A stretch of DNA of 64,000 bases from Anodontia alba. Its lineage: Eukaryota; Mollusca; Bivalvia; Lucinida; Lucinidae. The stretch lies in contig OZ024824.1 of NCBI GenBank assembly GCA_964016985.1, positions 126,820,803-126,884,802 of the forward strand, read 5' to 3'. The position numbers and the translations under genes are program-made. A model generated the notes under the pieces. The model had not been told where the DNA came from. It searched no databases and saw only the letters and a list, made by a program, of their open reading frames with translations. Below are positions 10,977-21,964 of this stretch, one piece after another (positions within the stretch are counted from its first letter, which is position 1; each line of letters opens with the position of its first letter).

Positions 10977-11000
10977 AGACGCCGTTTTTCCGCGGCGTCT
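10977..11000. repeat. GC-rich hairpin in long type I monomer (example)
   Basis: AGACGCCG (10977-10984) and CGGCGTCT (10993-11000) form a perfect 8 bp stem around TTTTTCCG. The same stem with variable loop recurs in the 114 bp monomers, for example 1133-1156 and, with loop CTTTCTG, 3394-3414. Other copies have one or two stem mismatches. It is the main feature separating long from short type I monomers. No function is evident. Confidence 0.75.
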
Positions 11001-11452
11001 GATTAGGACAACACAGTTAGCTCGTGTTTGCCAGTCCGAATACTTAGAGTATATATTGTACTTCATCACCGTCTGATCAGTGTCTACACTGTTAGCATGC
11101 CTTCCTTCCATCTACTTAGAGCAAATAGGGTACACGGCTGGAGTCTTACCAGGGTCAACATTGTTATCTCGCAACTGCCTGTCCTCAGAGGATATATCGT
11201 ACTCAGTCGACGTCTGATAAGGATCTTCACTGTTAGCCTAACCCTGTCCAAATACTTAGAGTAAAAATCATGTACTTTATGCAAAGTGTAAGTCCAGTTA
11301 AGACGTCGCTTTCTACAGCGTCTGATCAGGGTCTATACTGTTAGCTCGTGCTTGCCTGTCCAAATACTGGGAGTAAAAAATCTGTTCTTCATGCAAACAG
11401 TTAAAGTCCACATTTAACGCCGCTTTCTGCGGCCTCTGATCAGGGTCTACAC

Positions 11453-11601
11453 TATTTGGAACTACTTTAATCAAGGGAGATCACTTAGCAAGTGAAAGAA
11501 TACTGATTCGTAGTAATTACGTATTTTCAACGTCACAGATATTATCTATTTATATTGCTGTCGGTATTTCTGATGACATCGCTGACATCGCTGACAGCAA
11601 G
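11453..11601. repeat. CAAGGGAG element, copy e3
   Basis: Third copy, inside the type I array, starting TATTTGGAACTACTTTAATC and ending CATCGCTGACAGCAAG. It interrupts a monomer after GGGTCTACAC. Equivalent copies: 308-456, 22665-22813, 33809-33957, 44954-45102, 56019-56167. Confidence 0.82.
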
Positions 11602-13047
11602 TCTGATCAGCATCTACACTGTTAGCTTATGCCTGCCTGTCCACCTGCTTAGAGCAAATAAGTTACACGGTTGATCAGGGTCAACCCTGTCAGCTTGATA
11701 TGCCTATCCTTAGGGTATATATAGTACTCAATTGACGTCTGATCAGGGTCTACATTGTTAGCTTGTGATCACCTGCCCAAATTCTTAGAGTAAAAATCCT
11801 CTACTTAATGCAAACAGCATAAGTCCAGATAAGAGGCCGTTTTATCGCGGCGTCTGTTCAGGACTACACTGTTAGCTTATGCTTGCCAGGCCGAATACTA
11901 AGAGTATATATCGTACTCCGTCACCGTCTGATCAGGGTCTACACTGTTAGCTTATGCCTTCCTTCCACCTACTTAGAACAAATAAGGTACACGGTCGGAG
12001 TTTTATCAGGGTCAACAATGATAGCTCGCAACTGCCACTCCTTAGAATATATATCGAACTCAGTCGACGTCTGATCAGGATCTTCACTGTTAGCATGTGC
12101 TTGCCTGTCCAAATACTTAGAGTAAAAATCATGTACTTTATGCAAACAGTATAAGTCCAGTTAAGACGTCGCTTTCTGTGGCGTCTGATCAGGGTCTATA
12201 CTCTTAGCTCGTACTTGCCTGTCCAAATACTTGGGAGTAAAAATCCTGTACTTAACGCAAACAGCGTAAGTCCAATAAGACGCCGTTTTTCCGCGGCGTC
12301 TGGTCAGGACTACACTGTTAGCTCGTGCTTGCCAGTCCGAATACTTAGAGTATATATCGCACTCCGTCACCGTCTGATCAGGGTCTACACTGTTAGCTTA
12401 TGCACCTAACCCTTCCAACTACTTAGAGCAAATAGGGTACACGGTTGGAGTCTTACCAGGATCAACACTAATAGCTCGCAACTGCCTGTTCTTAGAGGAT
12501 ATATCGTACTCAGTCGACGTCTAATCAGGATCTTCACTGTTAGCATGTGCTTGCCTGTCCAGATAAGACGCTTTTTTTTCGCGGCGTCTGATTAGGACAA
12601 CACAGTTAGCTCGTGCTTGCCAGTCCGAATACTTAGAGTATATATCGTGCTCCGTCACCGTCTGATCAGTGTCTACACTGTTAGCTTATGCCTTCCTTCC
12701 ATCTACTTAGAGCAAATAGGGTACATGGCTGGAGTCTTACCAGGGTCAGCACTGTTAGCTCGCAACTGCCTGTCCTCAGAGGATATATCGTACTCAGTCG
12801 ACGTCTGATAAGGATCTTCACTGCTAGCCTAACCCTGTCCAAATACTTAGAGTAAACATCATATACTTTATGCAAACAGTGTAAGTCCAGTTAAGACGTC
12901 GCTTTCTATGGCGTCTGATCAGGGTCTATACTGTTAGCTCGTGCTTGCCTGTCCAAATACTTGGAGTAAAAGAAATCTGTACTTCATGCAAACAGTTTAA
13001 GTCCACATCGGATGCCGCTTTCTGCGGCCTCTGATCAGGGTCTACAC

Positions 13048-13187
13048 TATTTGGAACTACTTTAATCAAGGGAGATCACTTAGCAAGGGAAAGAATACTG
13101 ATTCGTAGTAAATACATATTTTCAACGTCAGAGATATTATCCATTTATATCGCTGTCGGTATTTCTGATGACATCGCTGACAGCAAG
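13048..13187. repeat. CAAGGGAG element, copy e4
   Basis: Fourth copy, in the same monomer context as e3 but one 9 bp CATCGCTGA repeat shorter at its right end. The shared insertion point after GGGTCTACAC shows that e3 and e4 arose by duplication of a block, not by two insertions. Equivalent copies: 1903-2042, 24260-24399, 35404-35543, 46549-46688, 57614-57753. Confidence 0.82.
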
Positions 13188-15078
13188 TCTGATCAGGATC
13201 TACACTATTAGCTTATGCATGCCTGTCCACCTACTTAAGGCAAATAAGTTACACAGTTGATCAGGATCAACATAGTCAACTTGATATGCCTATCCTTAGA
13301 GTATATATCGTACTCAATTGATGTCCGATCAGGGTCTGCATTGTTAGCTTCTGCTCACCTGCCCAAATTCTTAGAGTAAAAATCCTGTACTTAATGCAAA
13401 CAGCGCAAGTCTAATAAGACGCCGTTTTTCCGCGACGTCTATTCAGAACTACACTGTTAGCTCGTGCTTGCCAGTCCGAATACTTAGAGTATATATTGTA
13501 CTCCGTCACCGTCTGATCAGGGTCTACACTGTTAGCTTATGCCTTCCTTCCACCTACTTAGAGCAAATAGGGTACACGGTTGGAGTCTTATCAGATTCAA
13601 CACTGATAGCTCGCAACTGCCTGTCCTTAGAGGATATATCGTACTCAGTCGACGTCTGATCATGGTCTTCACTGTTAGCATGTGCTTGCCTGTCCAAATA
13701 CTTAGAGTAAAACTCATGTACTTTATGCAAACAGTTAAGACGTCACTTCCTGTGGCGTCTGATCGGGGTCTATACTGTTACGTCGTGCTTGCCTGTCCAA
13801 ATACTTAGAGCAAAAAATCTGTTCTTCATGCAAACAGTTTAAATCCACATCGGACGCCGCTTTTTACGGCGTCTGATCAAGGTCTACACTGTTCGCTCGT
13901 GCCTTGTCTGTTTGAATACTTAAATTAAATACGGTACTCAACAGGAGTCCGATCAGGATATACGCTGTTAGCTCGCACCTGGCTGTCCGAATACTTAGAA
14001 CAAATATGGTACTCGGTCAGCTTCTGATCAGGGTCTACATTGATAGCTTGTGCTCGCCTGCCCACATAGTTGGAATAAAAATCCTGTACTTAATGCAAAC
14101 AGCGTGTCCAGATAAGACGCCTTTTTTCTGCGGCGTCTGAACAGGTCTACACTGTTAGCTCGTGCTGCTAGTCCGAATACTTGGAGTATATATCGTACTC
14201 CGTCACCGTCTGATCAGGGTCTACACTGTTAGCTTATGCCTTCCTTCCACTTACATAGAGCAAAAAGCGTCTAATCAGGGTCAACACTGTTAGCTCGCAA
14301 CTGCCTGTTCTTAGATTATATATCGTACTCAGTCGACGGTCTTCACTGATCAGGTGCCTGTCCAAATACTTGGAGAAAGAAATCATGTACATGTACTTTT
14401 TGCAAACAGTGTAAGCCCAGTTAGGACGTCGCATTCTGTTGCATCTGATCAGGGTCTATACTCTTAGCTCGTGCTTGACTGTCTAAATACTTGAAGTAAA
14501 AAATCTGTACTTCATGCAAACAGTTTAAGTCTACATCGGACGCCGCTTTCTGCGGCGTCTGATCAGGGTCTACAGTGTTAGCTTGTGCCTGCCTTTTTGA
14601 ATACTTACATACAATATGGTACTCAACAGTCCGATCAGGGTACACGCTGTTAGCTCGCACCTGGCTGTGCGAATAGAACAAATATGGTGCTCGGTCAAGT
14701 TCTGATCAGGGTCTACATTGCTAGCTTATGCTCGCCTGCCCAAATACTTTAGAGTAAAAATCCTGTACTTAAAGCAAACAGCGTAAGTCCAGATAAGACG
14801 CCGTTTTTCTGCGGCGTTCGATCAGGGCTACACCAATAGCTTATGTCTGCCTTTTTGAATACTTACATTAAATATGGTACTCAAACAGTGTATGCCCAGT
14901 TAGGACGTCGCGTTCTGTGGCGTCTGATCAGGGTCTATACTGTTAGCTCGTGCTTGACTGTCTAAATACTTGGAGTAAAAATCTGTACTTCATGCAAACA
15001 GTTTAAGTCTACATCGGACGCCGCTTTCTGTAGCGTGTGATCAGGGTCTACACTGGTATCTCGTGCCTGCTTGTTTAA

Positions 15079-15538
15079 GCATCAAGTATCTCTACCACAG
15101 TCGCATTGTCTAATATTGCTGTAGCTACTTAACAGCAGTCCGCTTAGATATTTTCCATCAAGTGTTTCTACCGGAATAAGTCTACATCGGACGCCGCTTT
15201 CTGTGGCGTCTGATCAGGGTCTACACTGTTAGCTCGTGCTTGACTGTCTAAATACTTGGAGTAAAAATCTGTACTTCATGCAAACAGTTTAAGTCTACAT
15301 CGGACGCCGCTTTCTTTAGCGTCTGATCAGTGTCTACACTGGTAGCTCGTGCCTGCTTGTTTAAGCATCAAGTATCTCTACCACAGTCCCGTTGCCTAAT
15401 ATTGCTGTAGCTACTTAACAGCAGTCCGCTTTGATATTTTCCATCAAGTGTTTCTACCGGAGTAAGTCTACATCGGACGCCGCTTTCTGTGGCGTCTGAT
15501 CAGGGTCTACACTCTTAGCTCGTGCCTGCCCGTTTAAG
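15079..15538. repeat. Chimeric transition between type I and 76 bp satellites
   Basis: The two satellite families alternate here instead of meeting once. Type I DNA switches to 76 bp satellite at TTAAGCATCAAG three times (unit 0 positions near 3934, 4220 and 4393), and twice switches back at ACCGGARTAAGTCTACATCG. The fused junctions are the same each time, so one recombination product was tandemly duplicated (steps of 286 and 173 bp). Confidence 0.82.
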
Positions 15539-17179
15539 CATCAAGTATCTCTACCGCAGTCCCATAGCCTAATATTGCTGTAGCTACTTAACAGCAGTCC
15601 GCTTTGATATTTTTCATCAAGTGTTTCTACCGGAGTCCCATATCCTAATATTGCTGTACATACTGATCTGCAGTCCAGTTTGCTATTTTCCATCAATATT
15701 GCTGTACATACTCAATTGTAGTCCGCTTTGATGTTTTCCATCAAGTATCTCTATCGCAGTCCACTATCCTAATATTGCTGTACATACTGAACTGCAGTCC
15801 ATTTTGATATTTTCCTTCAATTATTTCTACGGCTTTGATATTTTCCTTCAATTTTTTCAACCACAGTCCCCTATCCTAATATTGCTGTACATACCCAACT
15901 GCAGTCCGCTTTGATGTCTTCTATCAAGCATCTCTACCCCAGTCCACTATTCTAATATTGCTACATTCTGAACCTTATCTCAGTCAGATATTTTTCTTCA
16001 AGTATCTCTACCACAGTCCCCATAGTACCAGTCCTCTACACTAAAATTGCTGTACACAGTGAACCACAGTCTGCTTTGATATTTTTCATCAAGTATTTTT
16101 ACCCCAGTCTGGTATCCTAATATTGGTGTACATACTGAACCGCAGTCCGCTTTGATATTTTCCATGAAGAATTTCTACCGCAGTCTCATATCCTAATATT
16201 GCAATACATACTGAACCGCAGTCCGGTTTGTTATTTCCCATCATGTATCTCTACCACAGTCCCATAGCATAATATTGCTGTACATACTAAACACCAGTCT
16301 GCTTTGATATTTTCCATGAAAAATTTCTACTGCAGTCCCATATCCTAATATTGCTGTACATACTGAACCGCAGTCCAGTTTGTTATTTTCCCATCATGTA
16401 TCTCTACCACAGTCTCATAGCCTAATATTGCTGTACAAACTAAACCGCAGTCAGCTTTGATATTTGCCAGTATTTCTACCGCAGTCTGATATGCTGATAT
16501 TGCTGTACATACTGAACCACAGTCCAGTTTGTTATTTCCCATCATGTATCTCTACCAAAGTCCCATAGCCTAATATTGCTGTACATACTAAACCGTAGTC
16601 AGCTTTGATATTTTCCATCAAGTATTTCTACCGCAGTCTGATATCCTAATATTGCTGTACATACTGAATCGCAGTCCGGTTTGTTATTTCCCATCATGTA
16701 TCTCTACCACAGTCCCATAGCCTAATATTGCTGTACATACTAAACCGCTGTCAGCTTTGATATTTTCCATCAAGGATTTCTACCGCAGTCTGATATCCTA
16801 ATATTGCTGTACATACTGAACCGCAGTCTGGTTTGTTATTTTCCATCAAGTATCTCTTCCGCAGTCCCATAGCCTAATATTGCTGTACATACTAAACCGC
16901 AGTCAGCTTTGATATTTTCCATCAAGTATTTCTACCGCAGTCTGATATGCTAATATTTCTGTACATACTGAACCGCAGTCCAGTTTGTTGTTTCCCATCA
17001 TGTATCTCTACCAAAGTCACATAGCCTAATATTGCTGTACATACTAAACCGCAGTCAGCTTTGATATTTTCCATCAAGTATTTCTACCGCAGTCCGATAT
17101 CCTAATATTGCTGTACATACTGAACCGCAGTCTGGTTTGTTATTTTACATCAAGTATCTCTTCCGCAGTCCCATAGCCT
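15079..17179. repeat. 76/152 bp dimeric satellite array, unit 1
   Basis: Matches 3934-6034 at offset 11145. I saw no difference. The best open frame (minus strand, 66 codons, 16345-16545) spans just over one dimer and cannot persist, since 152 is not a multiple of three. Confidence 0.93.
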
Positions 17180-17232
17180 TATACGGTGACTGCCTTAGGG
17201 TTAGTACTAAGCTACGTAAGCTAATGCTCAAG
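17180..17232 (+). other. Junction with TTAGGGTTAG between satellite families
   Basis: Short non-satellite junction between the 152 bp array and the 75 bp array. It contains TTAGGGTTAG (17195-17204), about 1.7 telomeric repeats in the same orientation as the main tract. Equivalent junctions: 6035-6087, 28392-28444, 39536-39588, 50681-50733, 61746-61798. Confidence 0.8.
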
Positions 17233-17844
17233 TATATACAGTACCCTGTCTGAGTCCGATCAGGGTCTACACTGTTACTTAGAGGTAGTGCCTGCCTGTC
17301 CGAATACTTAAAATATATATCGTATCCCATCGGAGTCCGATCAGGGTCTATACTTAGAGACGGTGCCTGCCTGCCCGAATACTTAAAGTATATATCGTAC
17401 TCAATCGGAGTCTGATCAGGGTCTACACTGTTACTTAGAGATGGGGGCTGCCTGTCTGAATACTTAAAGTATATATCATATCACACCGGAGTCCGATCAG
17501 GGTCTACACTGTTACTTAGAGATGGTACCTGCCTGTCCGAATACTTAAAGTATATATATATATCATACCCCGTCGCAGTCTGATCAGGGTCTGTTAGATG
17601 GTGCCTGCCTGTTCGAATACTTAATCGGAGTCTGATCAGGGTCTTCATTTTAGCATGGTCTTGCCTGTCCAAATACTTGGAGTAAAAGCTTTGTACTTAA
17701 TGCAAACAGTGTTAGCCCGGATCAGATGCTGCTTTCTGCCTGTCCGAATACTTAGAAATAAAATTGTGTACTTAATGCAAACTGTGTAAGTCCAGATCAG
17801 ATGCCGCTTTCTTCGGTGTATGACCAGGATCTACGCTGTAACAT

Positions 17845-18255
17845 CATGCCTGCCTGTCCGCATACTTAGACTATATATTGTACTCCATCAGCGTCTGAAC
17901 AGGGTCTATACTGTTAGATTTTACCTGCCTGTCCAACTACTGAGAGCAAATAGGGTGCTTGGTATTCTGTTAGCTACTTATATTATATAAGGTACTGGGT
18001 TGGGGTCCAGTCAGGGTCTACACTGTTAGCTCATACCTGCCTGTCCAACAACTTAGAACAAACAGGGTACTTGGTCTGTGTCTGATCAGAGTCTATTCTG
18101 CTAGCTTGTGCCTGCCTGGTTGAATACTTAATGAAATGTGGTCTGCTGGTATCTGATCGGGGTCTATGCTTAAGGCTCCTACCTGCCTGTCCGAATACTT
18201 AGAATATAAATGATACTCAGCCGGTGTCCGATCAGGGTCTACGCTTATAGACCCT
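17845..18255. repeat. Internal duplication in 75 bp array, left copy
   Basis: A run of unusual monomers (ATATATTGTACTCCATCAG, TTAGCTACTTATATTATATA, GTTGAATACTTAATGAAATG) is repeated 827 bp to the right at 18672-19082, as in unit 0 (about 6700-7110 and 7527-7937). The landmark monomers keep their order, so this is a segmental duplication and not simple monomer similarity. Edges are approximate. Confidence 0.8.
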
Positions 18256-18671
18256 GCCTGCCTGTTCGAATACTTAGGATATAAATGATACTCAGCCGGT
18301 GTCCGATCAGGGTCTACACTTATAGCCCCTGCATGCCTGTCCGCATACTTAGAATATAAAGGATGCTCAACCGGTGTCTGATCAGGGTCTATGTTTATAG
18401 CCGGAGTCCGATCAGGGTCTACACTTCTGCATGCCTGTCCGAATACTTAGGATATAAATGATACTGGGCTGGTGTCCGATCAGGGTCTATGCTTATAGAC
18501 CCTGCCTGCCTGTCCGCATACTTAGAATATAAAGCATGCTCAACCAGTGTCTGATCAGGGTCTATGTTTATAGCCGGAGTCCGATCCGGGTATACACTTC
18601 TGCGTGCCTGTCCGAATACTTAGGATATAAATGATACTGGGCCGGTGTCCGATCAGGGTCTACACATACCT

Positions 18672-19082
18672 CCTACCTGCCTGTCCCCATACTTAGACTA
18701 TATATTGTACTCCATCAGTGTCTGAACAGGGTCTATACTGTAAAATTTTACCTGCCTGTCCAACTACTAAGAGCAAATAGGTGGCTTGGTATTCTGTTAG
18801 CTACTTATATTATATAGGGTACTGGGTTGGAGTCCAGTCAGGGTCTACGATGTTAGCTCATACCTGCCTGTCCACTAACTTAGAACAAACAGGGTACTTG
18901 GTCGGTGTCTGATCAGAGTCTATTCTGCTAGCTTGTGCCTGCCTGGTTGAATACTTAATGAAATGTGGTCTGTTGGTATCTGATCGGGGTCTATGCTTAA
19001 GGCTCCTACCTGCCTGTCCAAATTCTTAGTATATAAATGATACTCAGCCGGTGTCCGATCAGGGTCTATGCTTATACCTCCT
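18672..19082. repeat. Internal duplication in 75 bp array, right copy
   Basis: Right copy of the 827 bp offset duplication. It has diverged by point changes from 17845-18255 (for example GTAAAATTTTACC against GTTAGATTTTACC), so it is much older than the amplification of the 11 kb unit. Confidence 0.8.
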
Positions 19083-19455
19083 ACCTGCCTGTCCGAATAC
19101 TTAGAATATAAATGATACTCAGCCGGTGTCCGATCAGGGTCTACGCTTATACCTCCTACCTACCTGTCCAAATACTTAGGATATAAATGAAACTCAGCTG
19201 GTGTCCGATCAGGGTCTACGCTTATACCTCCTACCTGCCTGTCCGCATACTTAGAATATAAATGATACTCAGCCGGTCTCCGATCAGGGTCTATGCTTAT
19301 AGCCCCTGCCTGCCTGTTCGAATACTTAGAATATAAAGGATGCTCAACCGGTGTCTGATCAGGGTCTATGTTTATAGCCCCTGCCTGCCTATCCAAATAC
19401 TTAGAATATAAATGCTACTCAACCAGTGTCTCATCAGGGTCTACACTTATAGCTC

Positions 19456-19665
19456 AAAGTGGTGCCCTCCCCTCCCAGGGTTTCAAAAATTGGCATTTTG
19501 AGCTACCTGAACCCTTACCCTAACAGTACCCTGATCAGACGTCTACCAAGTGCATCTATTACAGTAAATATGGTACTCTATAGGCCTCTGATCAATGCCT
19601 ACCCACCTCCTCATAGACCTGCACATCTGCAAAGTCTGATTGGTGCTTTGGGTTAGGGTAAGAGG
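19456..19665. other. Island 1 in 75 bp array, bounded by inverted telomere-like motifs
   Basis: About 210 bp that breaks the 75 bp register. CTTACCCTAAC near the left and GTTAGGGTAAG near the right are perfect reverse complements (unit 0: 8370-8380 and 8507-8517). Between them lies TACCCTGATCAGACGTCTAC, which contains the reverse complement of the monomer core GTCTGATCAGGGT without its second G, suggesting partly inverted satellite DNA. Left of the motif is a non-satellite stretch (CCCTCCCCTCCCAGGGTTTC). Equivalent islands: 8311-8520, 30668-30877, 41812-42021, 52957-53166. Confidence 0.78.
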
Positions 19666-20040
19666 TTAGCTTCTACCTGCCTATCCGACTACTTACAATA
19701 TAAATGATAGTGGGCCGGAGTCTGATCAGGCTCTACACTCCTGCTTGCCTGTCCGAATACTTAGGATATAAATGATACTGGGCCAGTGTCCGATCAGGGT
19801 CTATGCTTATACCTCCTACCTGCCTGTCCGCATACTTAGAATATAAATGATACTAAGCCGGTCTCTGATCAGGATCTATGCTTATAGCCCCTGCCTGCCT
19901 GTTCGAATACTTAGAATATAAAGGATGCTCAACTGGTGTCTGATCAGGGTCTATGTTTATAGCCCCTGCCTGCCTATCCGAATACTTAGAATATAATTGC
20001 TACTCAACCAGTGTCTGATCAGTATCTACACTTATAACTC

Positions 20041-20255
20041 AAAGAAGTGGCCTCCCCTGTCAGGGTTACAAAAACTGGCATTTTTAGCTACCTCAACCCT
20101 TACCCTAACAGTAGAGTACCCTGATCAGACGTCTACCAAGTATCTATATTACAGTAAATATTGTACTTTGAAGGCCTCTGATCACTGTCTACCCAACCCC
20201 TCTTAGGCCTGCGCATCTATGCAGTCTGATTTATGCTTTGGCTTAGGGTAAAAGG
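20041..20255. other. Island 2 in 75 bp array (diverged copy of island 1)
   Basis: Lies about 585 bp right of island 1, with the same order of landmarks (GGCATTTTTAGCTACCTCAA, CCTTACCCTAAC, CCCTGATCAGACGTCTACCA, TTACAGTAAATATTGTACT). The right motif has decayed to GCTTAGGGTAAAAGG. Includes TTAGGCCTGC (20203-20212), absent in units 0 and 3. Part of a 585 bp duplication (19160-19665 against 19745-20255) that includes about four flanking monomers. Equivalent islands: 8896-9100, 31253-31467, 42397-42601, 53542-53756. Confidence 0.78.
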
Positions 20256-20775
20256 TTAGCTTTTACCTACCTGTCCAATTACTTAGAATATAAATGATAT
20301 TGGGCTGATGTCTGATCAGGGTCTACACTTATAGCTCCTACCTGCCTGTCCAAATACTTAGAATATAAATGATACTCAGCCGGTGTCCGGTCAGGGTCTA
20401 CGCTTATACCTCCTACCTGCCTGTCCGAGTACTTAGGATATAAATGAAACTCAGCTGGTGTCCGATCAGGGTCTATGCTTATACCTCCTACCTACCTGTC
20501 CGCATACTTAGAATATAAATGATACTCAGCCGGTGTCCGATCAGGGTCTACGTTTATACCTCCTACCTGCCTGTCTGAATACTTAGAATATAAATGATAG
20601 CCAGTGTCCAATCAGGGTCTACGCTTATACCTCCTACCTGCCTGTCCGAATACTTAGAATATAAAAGATACTCAGCCGGTGTCCGGTCAGGGTCTACACT
20701 TATAGCCCCTGCCTGCCTGTTCAAATACTTAGAATATATAGGATGCTCAACCGGTGTCTGATCAGGGTCCTTAAC

Positions 20776-20851
20776 CTGTGTTATAGCCTTGACTATCTTG
20801 CCATGTCCCCTCCCTATGTCACCCTAACCCATGACCCTGACATACATACCT
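20776..20851. other. Flank between 75 bp array and telomeric tract
   Basis: 76 bp of non-satellite sequence (CTTAACCTGTGTTATAGCC, then CCATGTCCCCTCCCTATGTC) that ends in ATACATACCT directly before GGGTTAGGG. The same boundary occurs in all five tracts, so it is a single fixed junction. Equivalent flanks: 9621-9696, 31988-32063, 43122-43197, 54277-54352. Confidence 0.8.
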
Positions 20852-20861
20852 GGGTTAGGGT
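20821..20861. repeat. Inverted telomeric motif at left edge of tract
   Basis: ACCCTAACCCA (20821-20831) is the perfect reverse complement of TGGGTTAGGGT (20851-20861), the first bases of the tract plus one. The 19 base spacer is TGACCCTGACATACATACC. A C-strand telomeric motif therefore faces the G-strand tract. Equivalent: 9666-9706 and the matching places in later units. Confidence 0.82.
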
Positions 20862-21076
20862 TAGGGTTAGGGGTTAAGGTTAGGGTTAGGGTTAGGGTTA
20901 GGGGTTAGGGTTAGGGGGTTAGGGTTAGGGTTAGGGTAAGGGTTAGGGGTTAGGGTTAGGGTTAGGGTTAGGGTTAGGGGTTAGGGTTAGGGTTAGGGTT
21001 AGGGGTTAGGGTTAGGGTTAGGGTTAGGGTTAGGGGTTAGGGTTAGGGTTAGGGTTAGGAGGGTTAGGGGTTAGGG

Positions 21077-21117
<41 letters not shown>

Positions 21118-21411
21118 GGTTAGGGTTAGGGTTAGGGTTAGGGTTAGGGTTAGGGTTAGGGGTTAGGGTTAGGGTTAGGGTTAGGGTTAGGGTTAGGGGT
21201 TAGGGTTAGGGTTAGGGTTAGGGTTAGGGTTAGGGTTAGGGTTAGGGGTTAGGGTTAGGGTTAGGGTTAGGGTTAGGGGTTAGGGGTTAGGGTTAGGGTT
21301 AGGGTTAGGGGGTTAGGGGTTAGGGGTTAGCGTTAGGGTTAGGGTTAGGGTTAGGGTTAGGGTTAGGGGTTAGGGTTAGGGTTAGGGTTAGGGTTAGGGT
21401 TAGGGTTAGGG
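20852..21411 (+). repeat. Interstitial (TTAGGG)n tract, unit 1
   Basis: 560 bp, the longest of the five. It has the same ordered markers as unit 0 (TTAAGG, GGGGGTTA, GGGTAAGGG, TTAGGAGGG, TTTAGGG at 21095) plus a TTAGCG hexamer (C at 21331) preceded by several GGGG/GGGGG heptamers. That extra block is found elsewhere only in unit 4. Confidence 0.98.
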
Positions 21412-21964
21412 AGTAAGTGATATGCCATTACTCCTACTCTTCTAACCCTAGCGGAAGTACATTTCTATGTGATTTGGTCGAGGGTTGCCTTTTCACCGAC
21501 CCTAGTGTAGGAAATTGTTACTTTTTTTAGTAACTGTTTTGGAACTTCTTTTATCAAGGGAGGTAATTTTACAAGGGGAATAATACTTATTATTAGTAAA
21601 TACGTATTTTAAACGTCATAGATATTATCTATTTATATCGCTGTCGGTATTTCTGACATCGCTGACAGCGCTGACAACAAGTTTGAATCACTTGTATCCC
21701 TCTTATTTTCGCTCGTTTTTTAAAGTTTATATACCGTTGGAAAACAATTTTTCTTTTGCTACGACCTATCAGATTTTTTTTTTTTTTTTTTTTGCTATAA
21801 CACTATTAGTTTACATTGCTATCATTACTACATTAATCAAGGGAGATCACTTAACAAGGGAAATAATACTGATTCCTAGTAAATACGTATTTTCAACGTC
21901 ATAGATATTATCTATTTATATCGCTGTTATATCTGATGACATCGCTGACATCGCTGACAGCAAG
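21412..21964. other. Post-telomeric segment, unit 2
   Basis: Same content as 10200-10752; T-run 21774-21793 (20 T). Element copies at 21536-21681 and 21823-21964. Confidence 0.85.

Larger units (their letters stand above)
10753..15078. repeat. Type I monomer array, unit 1
   Basis: About 4.3 kb. A higher-order block appears four times, recognisable by CCAGTCCGAATACTTAGAG followed by the CCTTCCTTCCA monomer; its landmark lies at 11028, 11883, 12617 and 13468 (steps of 855, 734 and 851). Element copies precede three of the four blocks by 417-430 bp. The block at 12617 lacks one, which accounts for most of its shorter spacing. Short frames on both strands here are translations of monomers. Carries the unit 1/4 substitutions at 11369 and 12523. 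Confidence 0.93.
17233..20775. repeat. Type II 75 bp monomer array, unit 1
   Basis: Has the C>T at 19069 shared only with unit 4, and keeps TTAGGCCTGC at 20203-20212, which units 0 and 3 lack. Because 75 is a multiple of three, one minus-strand frame stays open over three monomers (19160-19396, 78 codons with a 25 residue period); I regard this as a property of the period, not a gene. Confidence 0.93.
10200..21411. repeat. Macrosatellite unit 1 (complete, 11212 bp)
   Basis: First complete copy, delimited here from just after one TTAGGG tract to the end of the next. Order: post-telomeric segment, type I array, 152 bp dimer array, telomere-like junction, 75 bp array with two islands, flank, telomeric tract. 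It carries substitutions absent from units 0, 2 and 3: T>G at 11369, G>A at 12523, C>T at 19069, and a TTAGCG hexamer in the tract (C at 21331). Unit 4 carries all four at an offset of 33501 (first three) or the equivalent tract position. The G>A change closes a minus-strand frame of 79 codons that is open in other units, which fits the absence of coding constraint. Confidence 0.96.

Noticed and set aside
10928..11600. tRNA or other structured RNA genes from the GC-rich hairpins
   Set aside because: Single short stems of 7-8 bp with T-rich loops, no cloverleaf and no internal promoter; they recur as part of the satellite monomer.
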